The notes under the pieces: model-generated
The model's input: the letters and a program-made list of their open reading frames with translations, nothing else
The model's database searches: none
Told to the model about the DNA's origin: nothing
Position numbers and translations under genes: made by a program
Shown here: piece by piece, positions 44,859 through 56,770 of the stretch
Layout: every line of letters begins with the position of its first letter
Numbering within the stretch: the stretch's first letter is position 1
NCBI GenBank assembly: GCA_026874595.1
Contig: CM049310.1
Location: 32,615,558 to 32,679,557 of the forward strand
Length of the DNA stretch: 64,000 nucleotides
Direction of reading: 5' to 3'
Origin: Sipunculus nudus
Taxonomy: Eukaryota; Annelida; Sipuncula; Golfingiida; Sipunculidae

Positions 44859-46800
44859 ATGGAGAACCCCACTTATTGTGGCTCTTGTGGTTCTTAATCC
44901 CGGTTGGGACTCCCACCCTCCTTGTTTTCGTTGCCGCTCCAACATTGACTCCTGCCGTGTTCCGGCTGATCCTTGTTTTCACTGCCAGACTGGGACGTCT
45001 GACCAGTGGGCCCTTTCCCGGATTGGGCTCATTCCCCGGTACTTGGGGGTTCAACCTCCTGTATTCCATTGTCTGACCCCTTGGTTGTCTCCGAGGGGGT
45101 GGGGGGGGGGGGGCCTACCCTGGTTGACCGCACCACGGCCGTGCTGCGTTCACCGTCCGTTCCTGTCACCTCTCCAGTGGTTTAGACAGTTATATCGTTG
45201 AATTCTCCTTCACGGAAACGGAATTCTTTCCCCGTTCCCGCGGCCTCCCGTTCTGCCAGCATCTGCCTATTCCATATTACATTTATTGTCCCAGGTTTGT
45301 TAATCACTTCTGTCGGATCTCGACGCTTCGTCTAGACCCGGTTCTGTCCGCCCGGCGCCCTCGCGGGCGCCCCAGTACCTTCTCCCCGGCCATTCTCGTC
45401 GCCGGCTCCTCGCCGGATTCCTTCCTTATCCCCGGGGCCGGCTGGAGCCGTCCCGCTGGATCGCCCGGACCTTCCTGGTGTGCAGGTAAGTGCGTCGGTC
45501 CCTACTGCCTCTATTCGGGGCTGCCGGCCTCGCCTCCGGTTCCTCCGTCTGCCGTCGTTACTTACCGGCCGGCCGGCTCTTTTTTTCAGTTACCCTCTGC
45601 TGTGCGGCCTGCGGCTCCAGTTCCTGTGCCTTCCTGGATGGTTCCTGCTGCTGCTCATTCCCCGGCTTCCTGTTTCCAGCCTCCCCTGTCTTCGGCTCAG
45701 CGGGTCTCTCTGGCTCCCCCTACACGGGGTTCTCCAGGGTCCCCGACTGCTCAGTCAGCCGATCCCGCCCTGGCATCAGACCAGTGGTCGGCGATCGCGC
45801 TGCGCCGCCAGGCTTGGCGTCCGCGCAAATCTGCGCTTATGGAACTGGAGGCTACCTCCACACCGGAGGCTAACCCTAGTGGTCCGAAGTTCCGTAGGTA
45901 CAACCTCGGACTTCCTCGGCGTTGGCAGCCGGTTCTTCTTTGAATCCTGGCCCCTTCATTCGCCCTCCGCCGCGCCCGCCGTGTGTCTGGTATTACTGAC
46001 CGCACGGGGGATCTCTCATGTGAGCGCCCTGCGGTGGTCTCGGGGTCTCGCTCTACTGGGGCCCCGCTTCCGCCGGGTTCGGATACACCTTGGTCCCCCG
46101 GTACCCTCGGGAGTTCCCTTGGGTACCGGGCTCCCGGGCTACCTGTTCGTTCGCTTGCTCCCTTCTCCTGAGCTCCCGGATGTTCAGTCTGCTCCGCTGC
46201 GCCTCGTGTCCGGCCTGGCACAGCCGTTTGCGGAGGGTCCGTCTTTAATTCCATCCTCTGTCCAGTTTTCCGATCGTCACCTGTCGGATCTGGAGGGGCT
46301 CGGCCGGCATGCAGCCGGTATGGTTTACGACTTGCAGGCTGTCCCTTGCTTGCTAGCCGTTTCAGGACACGCTCACTCTCCCCGACATATGGCAGGCTTC
46401 TGCCCATACTGGCGCTGTGTTCCATTCAGGTCGTTGGCGCCCGGTTGTAAATTGCATCTTGTTACGCCGCCCGGCTTGCATTCAGTCATTTATGCACTTA
46501 CGGCCGCGGCTTCTTGGGCGGAGTTAACCGAGCTTTATTCTCTGCCTTTCCCGGTTCCCTGCTGTTTGGCGGCCAATTACGGCCTCTCTTTGACCGCCAA
46601 GGCGCGCGCTCGGATCGTCAGGCCCGCCTCCGCTCGACCTCCCTTGCGCCTCGGCCTTCCTTCCGCGTTCCCCGCCTTCTGCCTCCAGTTGCGGCTTCCG
46701 CTCAGCTGCGTCGCGCATCTGCTACCTCGTCACATCCTTCAGGACGTTCCAGCCGTTCTCCCCCTTTCATGGTCGCTCCTCCCAATGAGGTTCGACCAAG
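44859..46800 (+). pseudogene. DIRS copy A gag-like ORF1, frameshifted
   Basis: ATG at 44859 sits in a near-perfect Kozak context (GCCCGCCATGG). A frameshift follows. The next frame (44905-45015) has PPCFRCRS, then DSCRVPADPCFHCQ and a W, the cysteine cluster typical of DIRS gag N-termini. A G tract at 45098-45113 breaks the frame again. Downstream, a 444-codon frame (45480-46814) and another frame (45602-45943) each contain protein-like stretches, so I cannot decide one continuous reading. Both are shared with copy B. Confidence 0.6.
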
Positions 46801-48180
46801 AAATGACTCTCTAGCTCTGGTCGGCGCTTGGCTCAGCGACCGTTTTCCCGCGTGGGCGGGTTTCACCTCCAAGCGGTTAATTCTCAGCGCCCTACAGTCT
46901 TACGTTTAGCACACTCCGCCTCCGTCCGATCCGGCAAAACGCCTCGCTTGGCGGAGGCCCTTCAATCTATGTTAGACAATCGGGCTATTTCGAGGTTTCC
47001 CTATCCACCGTGGGGTTTCACTCACGCCTTTTCTTGTTCCCAACCCGCACGGCCGTTGGCACCCGATCATAGACCTGTAGCGCCTCAATTCGTCAATCCG
47101 TCCGCCCCCGTTTCGGATGTTCATTCTCCATGCTGTCCTCCGCATTGTTTGGTGGATGGCTTAGGCGTTCTCATATAGACCTTATGGTTGCCTATTTTAA
47201 CGTTTCCATTTCGGGTCCATCCGTCCGTTCAGGATCCCCGTGGCCCCCTGGAATTTACCATCCTTGTTCACACGGTCCCGAGTTCTCTCCTTTCACAGGG
47301 CATTTCTGTGCTCCCTTCTCTGGACGATTGGCTGGTCCATGCGGCCGATCGCTCCCTCTTACTGTCGCATCGCTCCCGGGTTCTCAACTTACTTCGGAAC
47401 CTCGGCTTCCTGGTCAATGCGGAGAAATCTCTTCTCACTCCCACCCAGTCCCTCCAATTTCTCGGTGTCACGCTCGATTTTGCGTCCAGCACTGCGTTGC
47501 TCCTGCGCGATTTTGCTCTCCCGCTCCGCCGCCTAATTCGTTCCTTTCTCACGCGGCGCCGTGTAGACTCGCGCACAGCAGCTTCTCTCCATGGTGCTCT
47601 CAACTGGGCCACGTCTTTCATCCCGTTCGGCCAACTGTACCTCCGTCCGATTCAGTCTATCTTGCGCCGTCATGGCCTTCTCCAGTTAACCTCGGTTCAT
47701 CCTCCGCTTTTCCCGTTTTGGAGCGCCTGGCGGTCCCTTCGTCCCTGGATGGACCTTTCTTTTCTCCTGCGCGGCGTTCCTTTTTCCGGGGATGTCGCTT
47801 GCACCATCTATACCGATGCGTCTCTCCTCGGTTGGGGGGCCCATCTCGCCGATCTTCGTGCTTCCGGGATATGGTCCCCGTCGGGACGTCTGCTCCATGT
47901 CAATTTCCTCGCCCTGCGTGCCGTCTGTCGCGCGATCTCCCACTGGTCTCCCCGCTTGATCAGACTTCCCATTCTCGTCCGGCCCGACAATCCCACGGTT
48001 GTGGCATATATCACCAAGCAGGGCGGTACTCGGTCTCCCTCGCTCATGCAGGCGACTTACCTTTTGTTCGATCTATGCCTCTCTCTCCGGGCATCAGTTC
48101 GTGCATCCCATCTTCCGGGCGTGTCGAACATCCTAGCGGACGCCCCTTCCCGTCATCCGGCGTCTCTTCCTTCCCCGCCG
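46800..48180 (+). pseudogene. DIRS copy A reverse transcriptase / RNase H remnant
   Basis: RT start is seen in frame 46800-46909 (VGAWLSDRFPAWAGF). It is followed by frameshifts, an in-frame TAG, motif A as IDLMVAYFN (near 47174) and the active-site box as SLDDWLV instead of YLDD (near 47320). The stretch between motif A and the box is too short by roughly 25-30 codons, an internal deletion. RNase H follows: YTDASLLGWGAHL, FLALRAV (the family has LEL, so the catalytic Glu is lost), NPTVVAYITKQGG and LPGVSNILADAPSR. Confidence 0.85.
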
Positions 48181-48639
48181 CTCCTTCCGCTCCCGGTTAT
48201 TCGGAGTGTTTTCGCTCGCCTGGGGCGGCCGGAATTCGATCTGTTCGATTTTCCGTCCCCCCCCGTTCTCGTGCCTTCCGAGACCCGTCTACGTCCCCTC
48301 GCGACCGTCTCCCCCACACGCCGCCGTCTGGGTGGTCTCCCCAGTTTCTCTTGCGTTTCCGGCGCCTCCTCTCCTCCGCCGTGTCCTTCTCCGCTTGTCC
48401 CGCGCGGACCAGACTACCCTGCTTCTCATCCTTCCGTTTCAACCTGCGGCTCCATGGTTTCCTCGGTGGCGCTCGCTTCTCTCTCGCCCCCCGCTTATAC
48501 TACCGCTCTGCCTCGCGCTCCCGTCATTCCCTCGAACACGTCGCCCGTTTCTGTCGTGCCCTCTATGCGCATGGGTGCTCTCATCGGACACCTCAAGGAT
48601 CAGGGCATTTCAAGTCCGGCTGCTCTCCATGCCTCGGCT

Positions 48640-49625
48640 CCCCGTCGCCGTTCTTCGGACCGCATCTATGACTCCCGGTGGCGTCTCTTCACGGAGTGGG
48701 CATCTTCCCGCGGAATCTCCCCTTTAGATCCGTCGCTTGCGGCTGTTTTGGATTTTTTCGTGTTCTTACTGCAGGATAAACAATTCTCCTATCCCTCTCT
48801 GCGTGGCTATCGCGCCGCCCTGCTGTCAGTGCTCCGTCCGCTGGGTCACGATCGTGTTTCCTCACCAGTTGGTGTCGGACTTTATCAAGGGGGTTCAGGC
48901 CCGTGCGTCTCGTCCTCAGTATGTTGCGCCTTCCTGGCGCCTGGACGTCGTCTGACGTCACCTCCGGGAACCCCCTTATGCGCCGTTGCGTTTGGCCCAT
49001 CTTCTACCTTTGTCTCGGACAACGGTTTTCCTCCTAGCTCTTGCCTCGGCAGGTCGCCGTTCTGAGCTTCATGCCCTCGTGGCTGATTCGAAATTCCCGC
49101 AAATTGCGGCCGCCGCTTCGTCGGCCACCCTACATTTTCCTCCGGACTTTTATAGGAATTATCACAATTTCGATGACCCTCCATCTGCTTGGCACGTTCC
49201 GGCACTCCCTACCGGTCCGTACCGTTCTGGGGATACCCCTTGCCCGGTTCGTGCGTTGCGTTATTATCTACACGCTCCTCCTTCTTTACAGGGGGGGGGG
49301 GGGGGGGGCGCAAGAAGTTGTTTATTTCTACAAAAATCACATCTTCCAATTAGGTGATTAGCCCTTTCACCATTAGTGCGTGACTTAACGCTACTATCGT
49401 CGCCGCATATGAATCAGCTTCTCATTCCACATTAGACCAACTTCACTTCAAGGCCCATGACATTCGAGCTATTTCGACTTCCTTGGCCCATTTCTCCGGG
49501 ATCTCACCTAATCAGTTGGTCAAGATGGGATACTGGATATCCCCATCTCTGTTCACACGCTTCTATCTGACAGTTGTTCCGCTCCAGGCCTCGGGCCTCT
49601 CCTCCATGGGCCTTGTGTTCGCGTG
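48640..49625 (+). pseudogene. DIRS copy A tyrosine recombinase remnant
   Basis: The N-terminal core-binding part (YDSRWRLFTEWASSRGI) is in frame with RNase H. The catalytic part is in another frame: ALASAGRRSELHAL with the first Arg. After an 18-base G tract (about 49291-49308), a third frame has AHDIRAIS (HXXR, 49456-49467) and FTRFYL with the candidate nucleophile Tyr at 49564. At least two frameshifts separate the parts. Confidence 0.8.
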
Positions 49626-49777
49626 TAGGTGAGGTCCTACAATTTTCCAGGCCATCTTATTCCTCTACGTCGGTTCCGCCACCGACGTCGTCTGCTGCTC
49701 CATCACAGCACTGTGATTCCTCGTTCCAGCGTTACAGGTAGGTGCTCCCTCCCCAAGGCATGTCTGTTTTTTTTCTC

Positions 49778-49882
49778 ATTAATACAGAAACAGCTCACAA
49801 TTATGTTTACGTAATAAAACCCCCCCATTCCCTCCCTGTGATAGTGGTTTTGTTAGTAAACTGTTGTGAGCTTTTCTGTATT
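49778..49882 (+). repeat. DIRS copy A internal complementary region
   Basis: The left half (49778-49820) is the complement of the element's left end (44557-44599). The right half (49821-49882) is the complement of its right end (50066-50127). In DIRS1-type replication this region is the template that joins the ends into a circle. Confidence 0.92.
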
Positions 49883-49922
49883 ACAAACATCGCTCCCTCC
49901 CAGTCCTCTTCCTTACGCCTTC

Positions 49923-50075
49923 GAAAATGTGATTATGGGTAACGGAAGTGTGACCTAGATACACAGGAACGAGGCGGGATGGGCGATAATAGGCCCAATA
50001 AGGGAAAATTTTCGGTTGGCTTACTCTGGCGTATAAACTTTAACAGAGAAAATTATCATTAATACAGAAAAGCTC
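49923..50075 (+). repeat. DIRS copy A right inverted terminal repeat
   Basis: Reverse complement of 44581-44735 with few changes; starts GAAAATGTGATTATGGG. Confidence 0.92.
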
Positions 50076-50127
50076 ACAACAGTTTACTAACAAAACCACC
50101 ATTCACAGGGAGGGAATGGGGGGGTTT

Positions 50128-51037
50128 ATTGTACACAAGACGTGTCGTGTGACTTTGTAAACACTGACAAGAAAATGTAACATTTTTAAATGTTCAAAAT
50201 TCCTGTAAAATTATTGTATCCCAAAATGAAAAGGTCTGATTTGTACAGAAGACCAGTAGTGCCCTCTGTGACTGGTTTATTATTTTTAGTGCACTATATA
50301 TTGGTTCCACACTCCCATTTACTTAAAATGAAGACAATTTAATTAAAAAAATTAAAATAATAAGCAGATATCTTTCAGATTTTCCAAGTGCATAAATGCG
50401 GGTCACATGATGCAGCTTGCATAAATGGGGTCATGACCTGTACTCTGTGACTGCGACCTTCTCTTGTTCCATACTTGATCTTCAAGAACATCAGATAAGT
50501 TGAGATAACTGAAATGTGGATAGAGGGAAATGCTGCGTGACTAAGGCTCTTTGACAGCTTGATGATGAAGACTCTAGTATAACTTTAAATCATTGCTAAT
50601 CTTCCCATCACTGCTACTGAATAATATGTTGGAAATATAACATGAAAATTAACTGACGGATTTCTTTGAAATTGGCATGTGCAGAAACCTGAGTGAGAAC
50701 CTCATGTTGGTTACCCGCCCATATTGAACAAGACTTAACAGATCAACATACATGCTTCAGTAGCCTAGATATTTATTAAAAGGGGTATGGCTTAAGTCTA
50801 GCGATACTGTGCCTCACTGATGCCAGATATTTTTAGATGTTTACAAACCGATGGTTTGAATTTTGATGCATGAATTTTGAGTTCACACTGAAAAATCTCA
50901 TCCTGATCTGGAATTTTGTGCCAAGCAGCTACGTAATGTACCAGTAATTAATGGCTGTTGTTTCTCCACCTCAGAATAGATGTTAAATGTGTAAAAATGA
51001 GGAAATTGTAGGTGGTGCCACCAGTCTTGCACAGCCG
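50128..51037 (+). repeat. Diverged repeats flanking DIRS copy A
   Basis: No gene. Phrases such as GGATTTCTTTGAAATTGG, GGGGTCATGACCTGTACTC and GGTGGTGCCACC (51011) relate it to the palindrome-bearing repeats at 29850-31215. Confidence 0.45.
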
Positions 51038-51539
51038 TTAAAGGCGCCAAATCACCAATAAAGCATGTTGAGTAAACATTAAAAATACCTACTTTCCTTT
51101 AAAATAAATCTTTACCTGCAAAAATATTGCCTTGAACCCGTTTGCTTACCCTTGTAAACGAGTGTTAAAAACAATATACTGGGCGCGATCACAGGTGTCA
51201 ACATAAACATAGCACAAGGGGCCGTGTGCATTGCGGAGTCACAGCACGTGTCAATCAGGAGATGCCCTGACTGACTTGGCCCAAAAAATCTAATTTTCCC
51301 GTTGGCTGTTTTGCGGCTCACAATCGGACCTCCGGTCACGCGGCCTTGTTATGTTAAACCTTAACACGTGAACTGTGTTCACCATAACGCAGAGCCATAA
51401 CAAGGTGTTAAACAGCAGTGTGCGAGGTACTGAGGTTGGTTGCTGGGATGTTTTTGCTGGGATACTTTCGGATAAAGCAAAACTGAAATGACAGTGTGAA
51501 AGAATAGGCATAATATTGCTCCTGATTATGTCTCATTAA
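51038..51539. mobile_element. TTAA-flanked non-autonomous element, copy 2
   Basis: Shares CTTTAAAATAAATCT, GCAAAAATATTGCCTTGAA and GGAGATGCCCTGACTG phrases with 21559-22147. It is bounded by TTAAAGGCGCC and TCTCATTAA and lacks the internal 82-base doubling of copy 1. Confidence 0.6.
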
Positions 51540-52072
51540 GTTTTTTTTAAGGTTAATCAGTACAAGATGTTTCATGGCAATCCATCCTGCCAATTCATGA
51601 ACATTTTGACCTTTTGTATGGATATTTACAAAACAATTTTGGAATGTTAGAAACATGATTGCGAAACATATTCTTTTGCCCCGTAACTCAAAGAATATAA
51701 GTCGCAATAACGTAATTTCCAGGTACCACAAAGGGCAGTCAGCACACCACTGACAGTCTACAATTAAGCTTCCTATATGCTACCTATACGATTTGTTTTC
51801 TGCTTTTGAACGAACCAATGGCTGAAATATGTCTGCCCGAAAAAAGTAAAAGTAAACATTTTAGTAGATGGCGCTTCCAGACTCCTTCAGCAGGTATATT
51901 CAGCAGTCTCAATAAGCACAGAAAATTTCATGACATGCAATCGGATCAGCAGTTCCTGAGAAGTCTGACCTTTACTAAAAAAGACTCTAAATTAAGATAT
52001 ACTTACATCTATGTTTTATGTCCCGTAACCCAGAGATAATAGGTCAAACTGGTCTCATTTTCTGAACCCACG
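51540..52072. other. Unassigned flank of unit A
   Basis: A T-tract followed by AT-rich sequence with short frames; nothing recognised. The same sequence recurs at 58686-59218. Confidence 0.5.
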
Positions 52073-53967
52073 TTGGGACTCCCACCCCCCTTGTTTTCGT
52101 TGCCGCTCCAACATTGACTCCTGCCGTGTTCCGGCTGATCCTTGTTTTCACTGCCAGACTGGGACGTCTGACCAGTGGGCCCTTTCCCGGATTGGGCTCA
52201 TTCCCCGGTACTTGGGGGTTCACCCTCCTGTATTCCATTGTCTGACCCCTTGGTTGTCTCCGAGGGGGTGGGGGGGGGGGGCCTACCCTGGTTGACCGCA
52301 CCACGGCCGTGCTGCGTTCACCGTCCGTTCCTGTCACCTCTCCAGTGGTTTAGACAGTTATATCGTTGAATTCTCCTTCACGGAAACGGAATTCTTTCCC
52401 CGTTCCCGCGGCCTCCCGTTCTGCCAGCATCTGCCTATTCCATATTACATTTATTGTCCCGGGTTTGTTAATCACTTCTGTCGGATCTCGACGCTTCGTC
52501 TAGACCCGATTCTGTCCGCCCGGCGCCCTCGCGGGCGCCCCAGTACTTTCTCCCCGGCCATTCTCGTCGCCGGCTCCTCGCCGGATTCCTTCCTTATCCC
52601 CGGGGCCGGCTGGAGCCGTCCCGCTGGATCGCCCGGACCTTCCTGGTGTGCAGGTAAGTGCGTCGGTCCCTACTGCCTCCATTCAGGGCTGCCGGCCTCG
52701 CCTCCGGTTCCTCCGTCTGCCGTCGTTACTTACCGGCCGGCCGGCTCTTTTTTTCAGTTACCCTCTGCTGTGCGGCCTGCGGCTCCGGTTCCTGTGCCTT
52801 CCTGGATGGTTCCTGCTGCTGCTCGTTCCCCGGCTTCCTGTTTCCAGCCTCCCGTGTCTCCGGCTCAGCGGGTCTCTCTGGCTCCCCCTACACGGGGTTC
52901 TCCAGGGTCCCCGACTGCTCAGTCAGCCGATCCCGCCCTGGCATCAGACCAGTGGTCGGCGATCGCGCTGCGCCGCCAGGCTTGGCGTCCGCGCAAATCT
53001 GCGCTTATGGAACTGGAGGCTACCTCCACACCGGAGGCTAACCCTAGTGGTCCGAAGTTCCGTAGGTACAACCTCGGACTTCCTCGGCGTTGGCGGCCGG
53101 TTCTTCTTTGAATCCTGGCCCCTTCATTCGCCCTCCACCGCGCCCGCCGTGTGTCTGGTATTACTGACCGCACGGGGGATCTCTCATGTGGGCGCCCTGC
53201 GGTGGTCTCGGGGTCTCGCTCTACTGGGGCCCCGCTTCCGCCGGGTTCGGATACACCTTGGTCCCCCGGTACCCTCGGGAGTTCCCTTGGGTACCGGGCT
53301 CCCGGGCTACCTGTTCGTTCGCTTGCTCCCTTCTTCTGAGCTCCCGGATGTTCAGTCTGCTCCGCTGCGCCTCGTGTCCGGCCTGGCACAGCCGTTTGCG
53401 GAGGGTCCGTCTTTAATTCCATCCTCTGTCCAGTTTTCCGATCGTCACCTGTCGGATCTGGAGGGGCTCGGCCGGCATGCGGCCGGTATGGTTTACGACT
53501 TGCAGGCTGTCCCTTGCTTGCTAGCCGTTTCAGGACACGCTCACTCTCCCCGACATATGGCAGGCTTCTGCCCATACTGGCGCTGTGTTCCATTCAGGTC
53601 GTTGGCGCCCGGTTGTAAATTGCATCTTGTTACGCAGCCCGGCTTGCATTCAGTCATTTATGCACTTACAGCCGCGGCTTCTCGGGCGGAGTTAACCGAG
53701 CTTTATTCTCCGCCTTTCCCGGTTCCCTGCTGTTTGGCGGCCAATTACGGCCTCTCTTTGATCGCCAAGGCGCGCGCTCGGATCGTCAGGCCCACCTCCG
53801 CTCGACCTCCCTTGCGCCTCGGCCTTCCTTCCGCGTTCCCCGCCTTCTGCCTCCGGTTGCGGCTTCCGCTCAGCTGCGTCGCGCATCTGCTACCTCGTCA
53901 CGTCCTTCAGGACGTTCCAGCCGTTCTCCCCCTTTCGTGGTCGCTCCTCCCAACGAGGTTCGACCAA

Positions 53968-55330
53968 GAAATGACTCTCTAGCTCCGGTCGGCGCTTGGC
54001 TCAGCGACCGTTTTCCCGCGTGGGCGGGTTTCACCTCCAAGCGGTTAATTCTCAGCACCCTACAGTCTTACGTTTAGCACACTCCGCCTCCGTCCGATCC
54101 GGCAAAACGCCTCGCTTGGCGGAGGCCCTTCAATCTATGTTAGACAATAGGGCTATTTCTAGGTTTCCCCATCCACCGTGGGGTTTCACTCTCGCCTTTT
54201 CTTGTTCCTGACCCGCACGGCCGTTGGCACCCGATCATAGACCTGTAGCGCCTCAATTCGTCAATCCGTCCGCCCCCGTTTCGGATGTTCATTCTCCATG
54301 CTGTCCTCCGCATTGTTCGGCGGATGGCTTAGGCGTTCTCATATAGACCTTATGGTTGCCTATTTTAACATTTCCATTTCGGGTCCATCCGTCCGGGATC
54401 CCTGTGGCCCCCTGGAATTTACCATCCTTGTTCACACGGTCCCGAGTTCTCTCCGTTCACAGGGCATTTCTGTGCTCCCTTCTCTGGACGATTGGCTGGT
54501 CCATGCGGCTGATCGCTCCCTCTTACTGTCGCATCGCTCCCGGGTTCTCAACTTACTTCGGAACCTCAGCTTCCTGGTCAATGCGGAGAAATCTCTTCTC
54601 ACTCCCACCCAGTCCCTCCAATTTCTCGGTGTCACGCTCGATTTTGCGTCCAGCACTGCATTGCTCCCGAGCGATTTTGCTCTCCCGCTCCGCCGCCTAA
54701 TTCGTTCCTTTCTCACGCGGCGCCGTGTAGACTCGCGCACAGCAGCTTCTCTCCGCGGTGCTCTCAACTGGGCCACGTCTTTCATCCCGTTCGGCCGACT
54801 GTACCTCCGTCCAATTCAGTCTATCTTGCGCCGTCACGGCCTTCTCCAGTTAACCTCGGTTCATCCTCCGCTCCTCACGTTTTGAAGCGCCTGGCGGTCC
54901 CTTCGTCCCTGGATGGACCTTTCTTTTCTCCTGCACGGCGTTCCTTTTTCCGGGGATGTCGCTTGCACCATCTATACCGATGCGTCTCTCCTCGGTTGGG
55001 GGGCCCATCTCGCCGATCTTCGTGCTTCCGGGATATGGTCCCCGTCGGGACGTCTGCTCCATGTCAATTTCCTCGCCCTGCGTGCCGTCTGTCGCGCGAT
55101 CTCCCACTGGTCTCCCCGCTTGATCGGACTTCCCATTCTTGTCCGGCCCGACAATCCCACGGTTGTGGCATATATCACCAAGCAGGGCGGTACTCGGTCT
55201 CCCTCGCTCATGCAGGCGACTTACCTTTTGTTCGATCTATGCCTCTCTCTCCGGGCATCAGTTCGTGCATCCCATCTTCCGGGCGTGTCGAACATCCTAG
55301 CGGACGCCCCTTCCCGTCATCCGGCGTCTC
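53968..55330 (+). pseudogene. DIRS copy B reverse transcriptase / RNase H remnant
   Basis: Motif A (IDLMVAYFN) and SLDDWLV lie in one frame (54298-54885) because copy B lacks the four extra bases found in A. The same internal shortening between them is present. The frame stops at 54885 and RNase H continues in 54913-55893 with YTDASLLGWGAHL and FLALRAV. Confidence 0.85.
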
Positions 55331-55799
55331 TTCCTTCCCCGCCGCTCCTTCCGCTCCCGGTTATTCGGAGTGTTTTCGCTCGCCTGGGGCGGCCGAAATT
55401 CGATCTGTTCGATTTTCCGCCCCCCCCCCCGTTCTCGTGCCTTCCGAGACCCGTCTACGTCCCCTCGCGACCGTCTCCCCCACACGCCGCCGTCTGGGTG
55501 GTCTCCCCAGTTTCTCTTGCGTTTCCGGCGCCTCCTCTCCTCCGCCGTGTCCTTCTCCGCTTGTCCCGCGTGGACCAGACTACCCTGCTTCTCATCCTTC
55601 CGTTTCAACCTGCGGCTCCATGGTTTCCTCGGTGGCGCTCGCTTCTCTCTCACCCCCCGCTTATACTACCGCTCTGCCTCGCGCTCCCGTCGTTCCCTCG
55701 AACACGTCGCCCGTTTCTGTCATGCCCTCTATGCGCATGGGTGCTCTCATCGGACACCTCAAGGATTAGGGCATTTCAAGTCCGGCTGCTCTCCTTGCC

Positions 55800-56770
55800 T
55801 CGGCTCCCCGTCGCTGTTCTTCGGACCGCATCTATGACTCCCGGTGGCGTCTCTTCACGGAGTGGGCATCTTCCCGCGGAATCTCCCCTTTAGATCCGTC
55901 GTTTGCGGCTGTTTTGGATTTTTTCGTGTTCTTACTGCAGGATAAACAATTCTCCTATCCCTCTCTGCGTGGCTATCGCGCTGCCCTGCTGTCGGTGCTC
56001 CGTCCGCTGGGTCACGATCGTGTTTCCTCACCCGTTGGTGTCGGACTTTCTCAAGGGGGTTCAGGCCCGTGCGTCTCGTCCTCAGTATGTTGCGCCTGGA
56101 CGTCGTCTGACGTCACCTCCGGGAACCCCCTTATGCGCCGTTGCGTTCGGCCCATCTTCTACCTTTGTCTCGGACAACGGTTTTCCTCCTAGCTCTTGCC
56201 TCGGCAGGTCGCCGTTCTGAGCTTCATGCCCTCGTGGCTGATTCGAAATTCCCGCAAATTGCGGCTGCCGCTTCGTCGGCCATCCTACATTTTCCTCCGG
56301 ACTTTTATAGGAATTATCACAATTTCGATGACCCTCCATCTGCTTGGCACGTTCCGGCACTCCCTACCGGTCCGTACCGTTCTGGGGATACCCCTTGCCC
56401 GGTTCGTGCGTTGCGTTATTATCTACACGCTCCTCCTTCTTTACAGGGGGGGGGGCGCAAGAAGTTGTTTATTTCTACAAAAGTCACATCTTCCAATTAG
56501 GTGATTAGCCCTTTCACCATTAGTGCGTGACTTAACGCTACTATCGTCGCCGCATATGAATCAGCTTCTCATTCCACATTAGACCAACTTCACTTCAAGG
56601 CCCATGACATTCGAGCTATTTCGACTTCCTTGGCCCATTTCTCCGGGATCTCGCCTAATCAGTTGGTCAAGATGGGATACTGGATATCCCCATCTCCGTT
56701 CACACGCTTCTATCTGACAGTTGTTCCGCTCCAGGCCTCGGGCCTCTCCTCCATGGGCCTTGTGTTCGCG
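55800..56770 (+). pseudogene. DIRS copy B tyrosine recombinase remnant
   Basis: Same parts as copy A: core-binding segment, SAGRRSELHAL, a shorter G tract (about 10 bases near 56446-56455) and the HDIR and FYL blocks in the third frame. A 12-base deletion near 56095 relative to A removes part of the linker. Confidence 0.8.

Larger units (their letters stand above)
44558..50127 (+). mobile_element. DIRS-type tyrosine-recombinase retrotransposon, copy A (inactive)
   Basis: 5.6-kb GC-rich element in AT-rich DNA. Inverted terminal repeats of about 150 bases lie at 44581-44735 and 49923-50075. An internal complementary region at 49778-49882 is the complement of both outer ends joined. Coding remnants are in the DIRS order: gag with CX2C zinc finger, RT, RNase H, tyrosine recombinase. 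Such elements replicate through a circular DNA inserted by the recombinase, without the usual target duplication. Frames are broken by indels and G-tract slippage, so the copy is inactive. Confidence 0.93.
44904..52072 (+). repeat. Tandem duplication, unit A (7169 bp)
   Basis: Starts inside the DIRS gag region (TTGGGACTCCC) and ends in flanking DNA at AACCCACG. Unit B follows immediately and head to tail. I counted about 7 differences in the last 960 bases, so the copies are recent. Confidence 0.95.

Noticed and set aside
45751-46425. 224-codon antisense frame in DIRS gag, also at 52919-53593
   Set aside because: GC-rich coding DNA often leaves the opposite strand open. It has no domain and no independent signals, and it appears in both units only because they are duplicates.
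50128-51037. Target-site duplication of the DIRS element
   Set aside because: No duplicated bases flank the element beyond the GTTT shared by the ends. This is expected of tyrosine-recombinase integration, so its absence is not evidence against the element.
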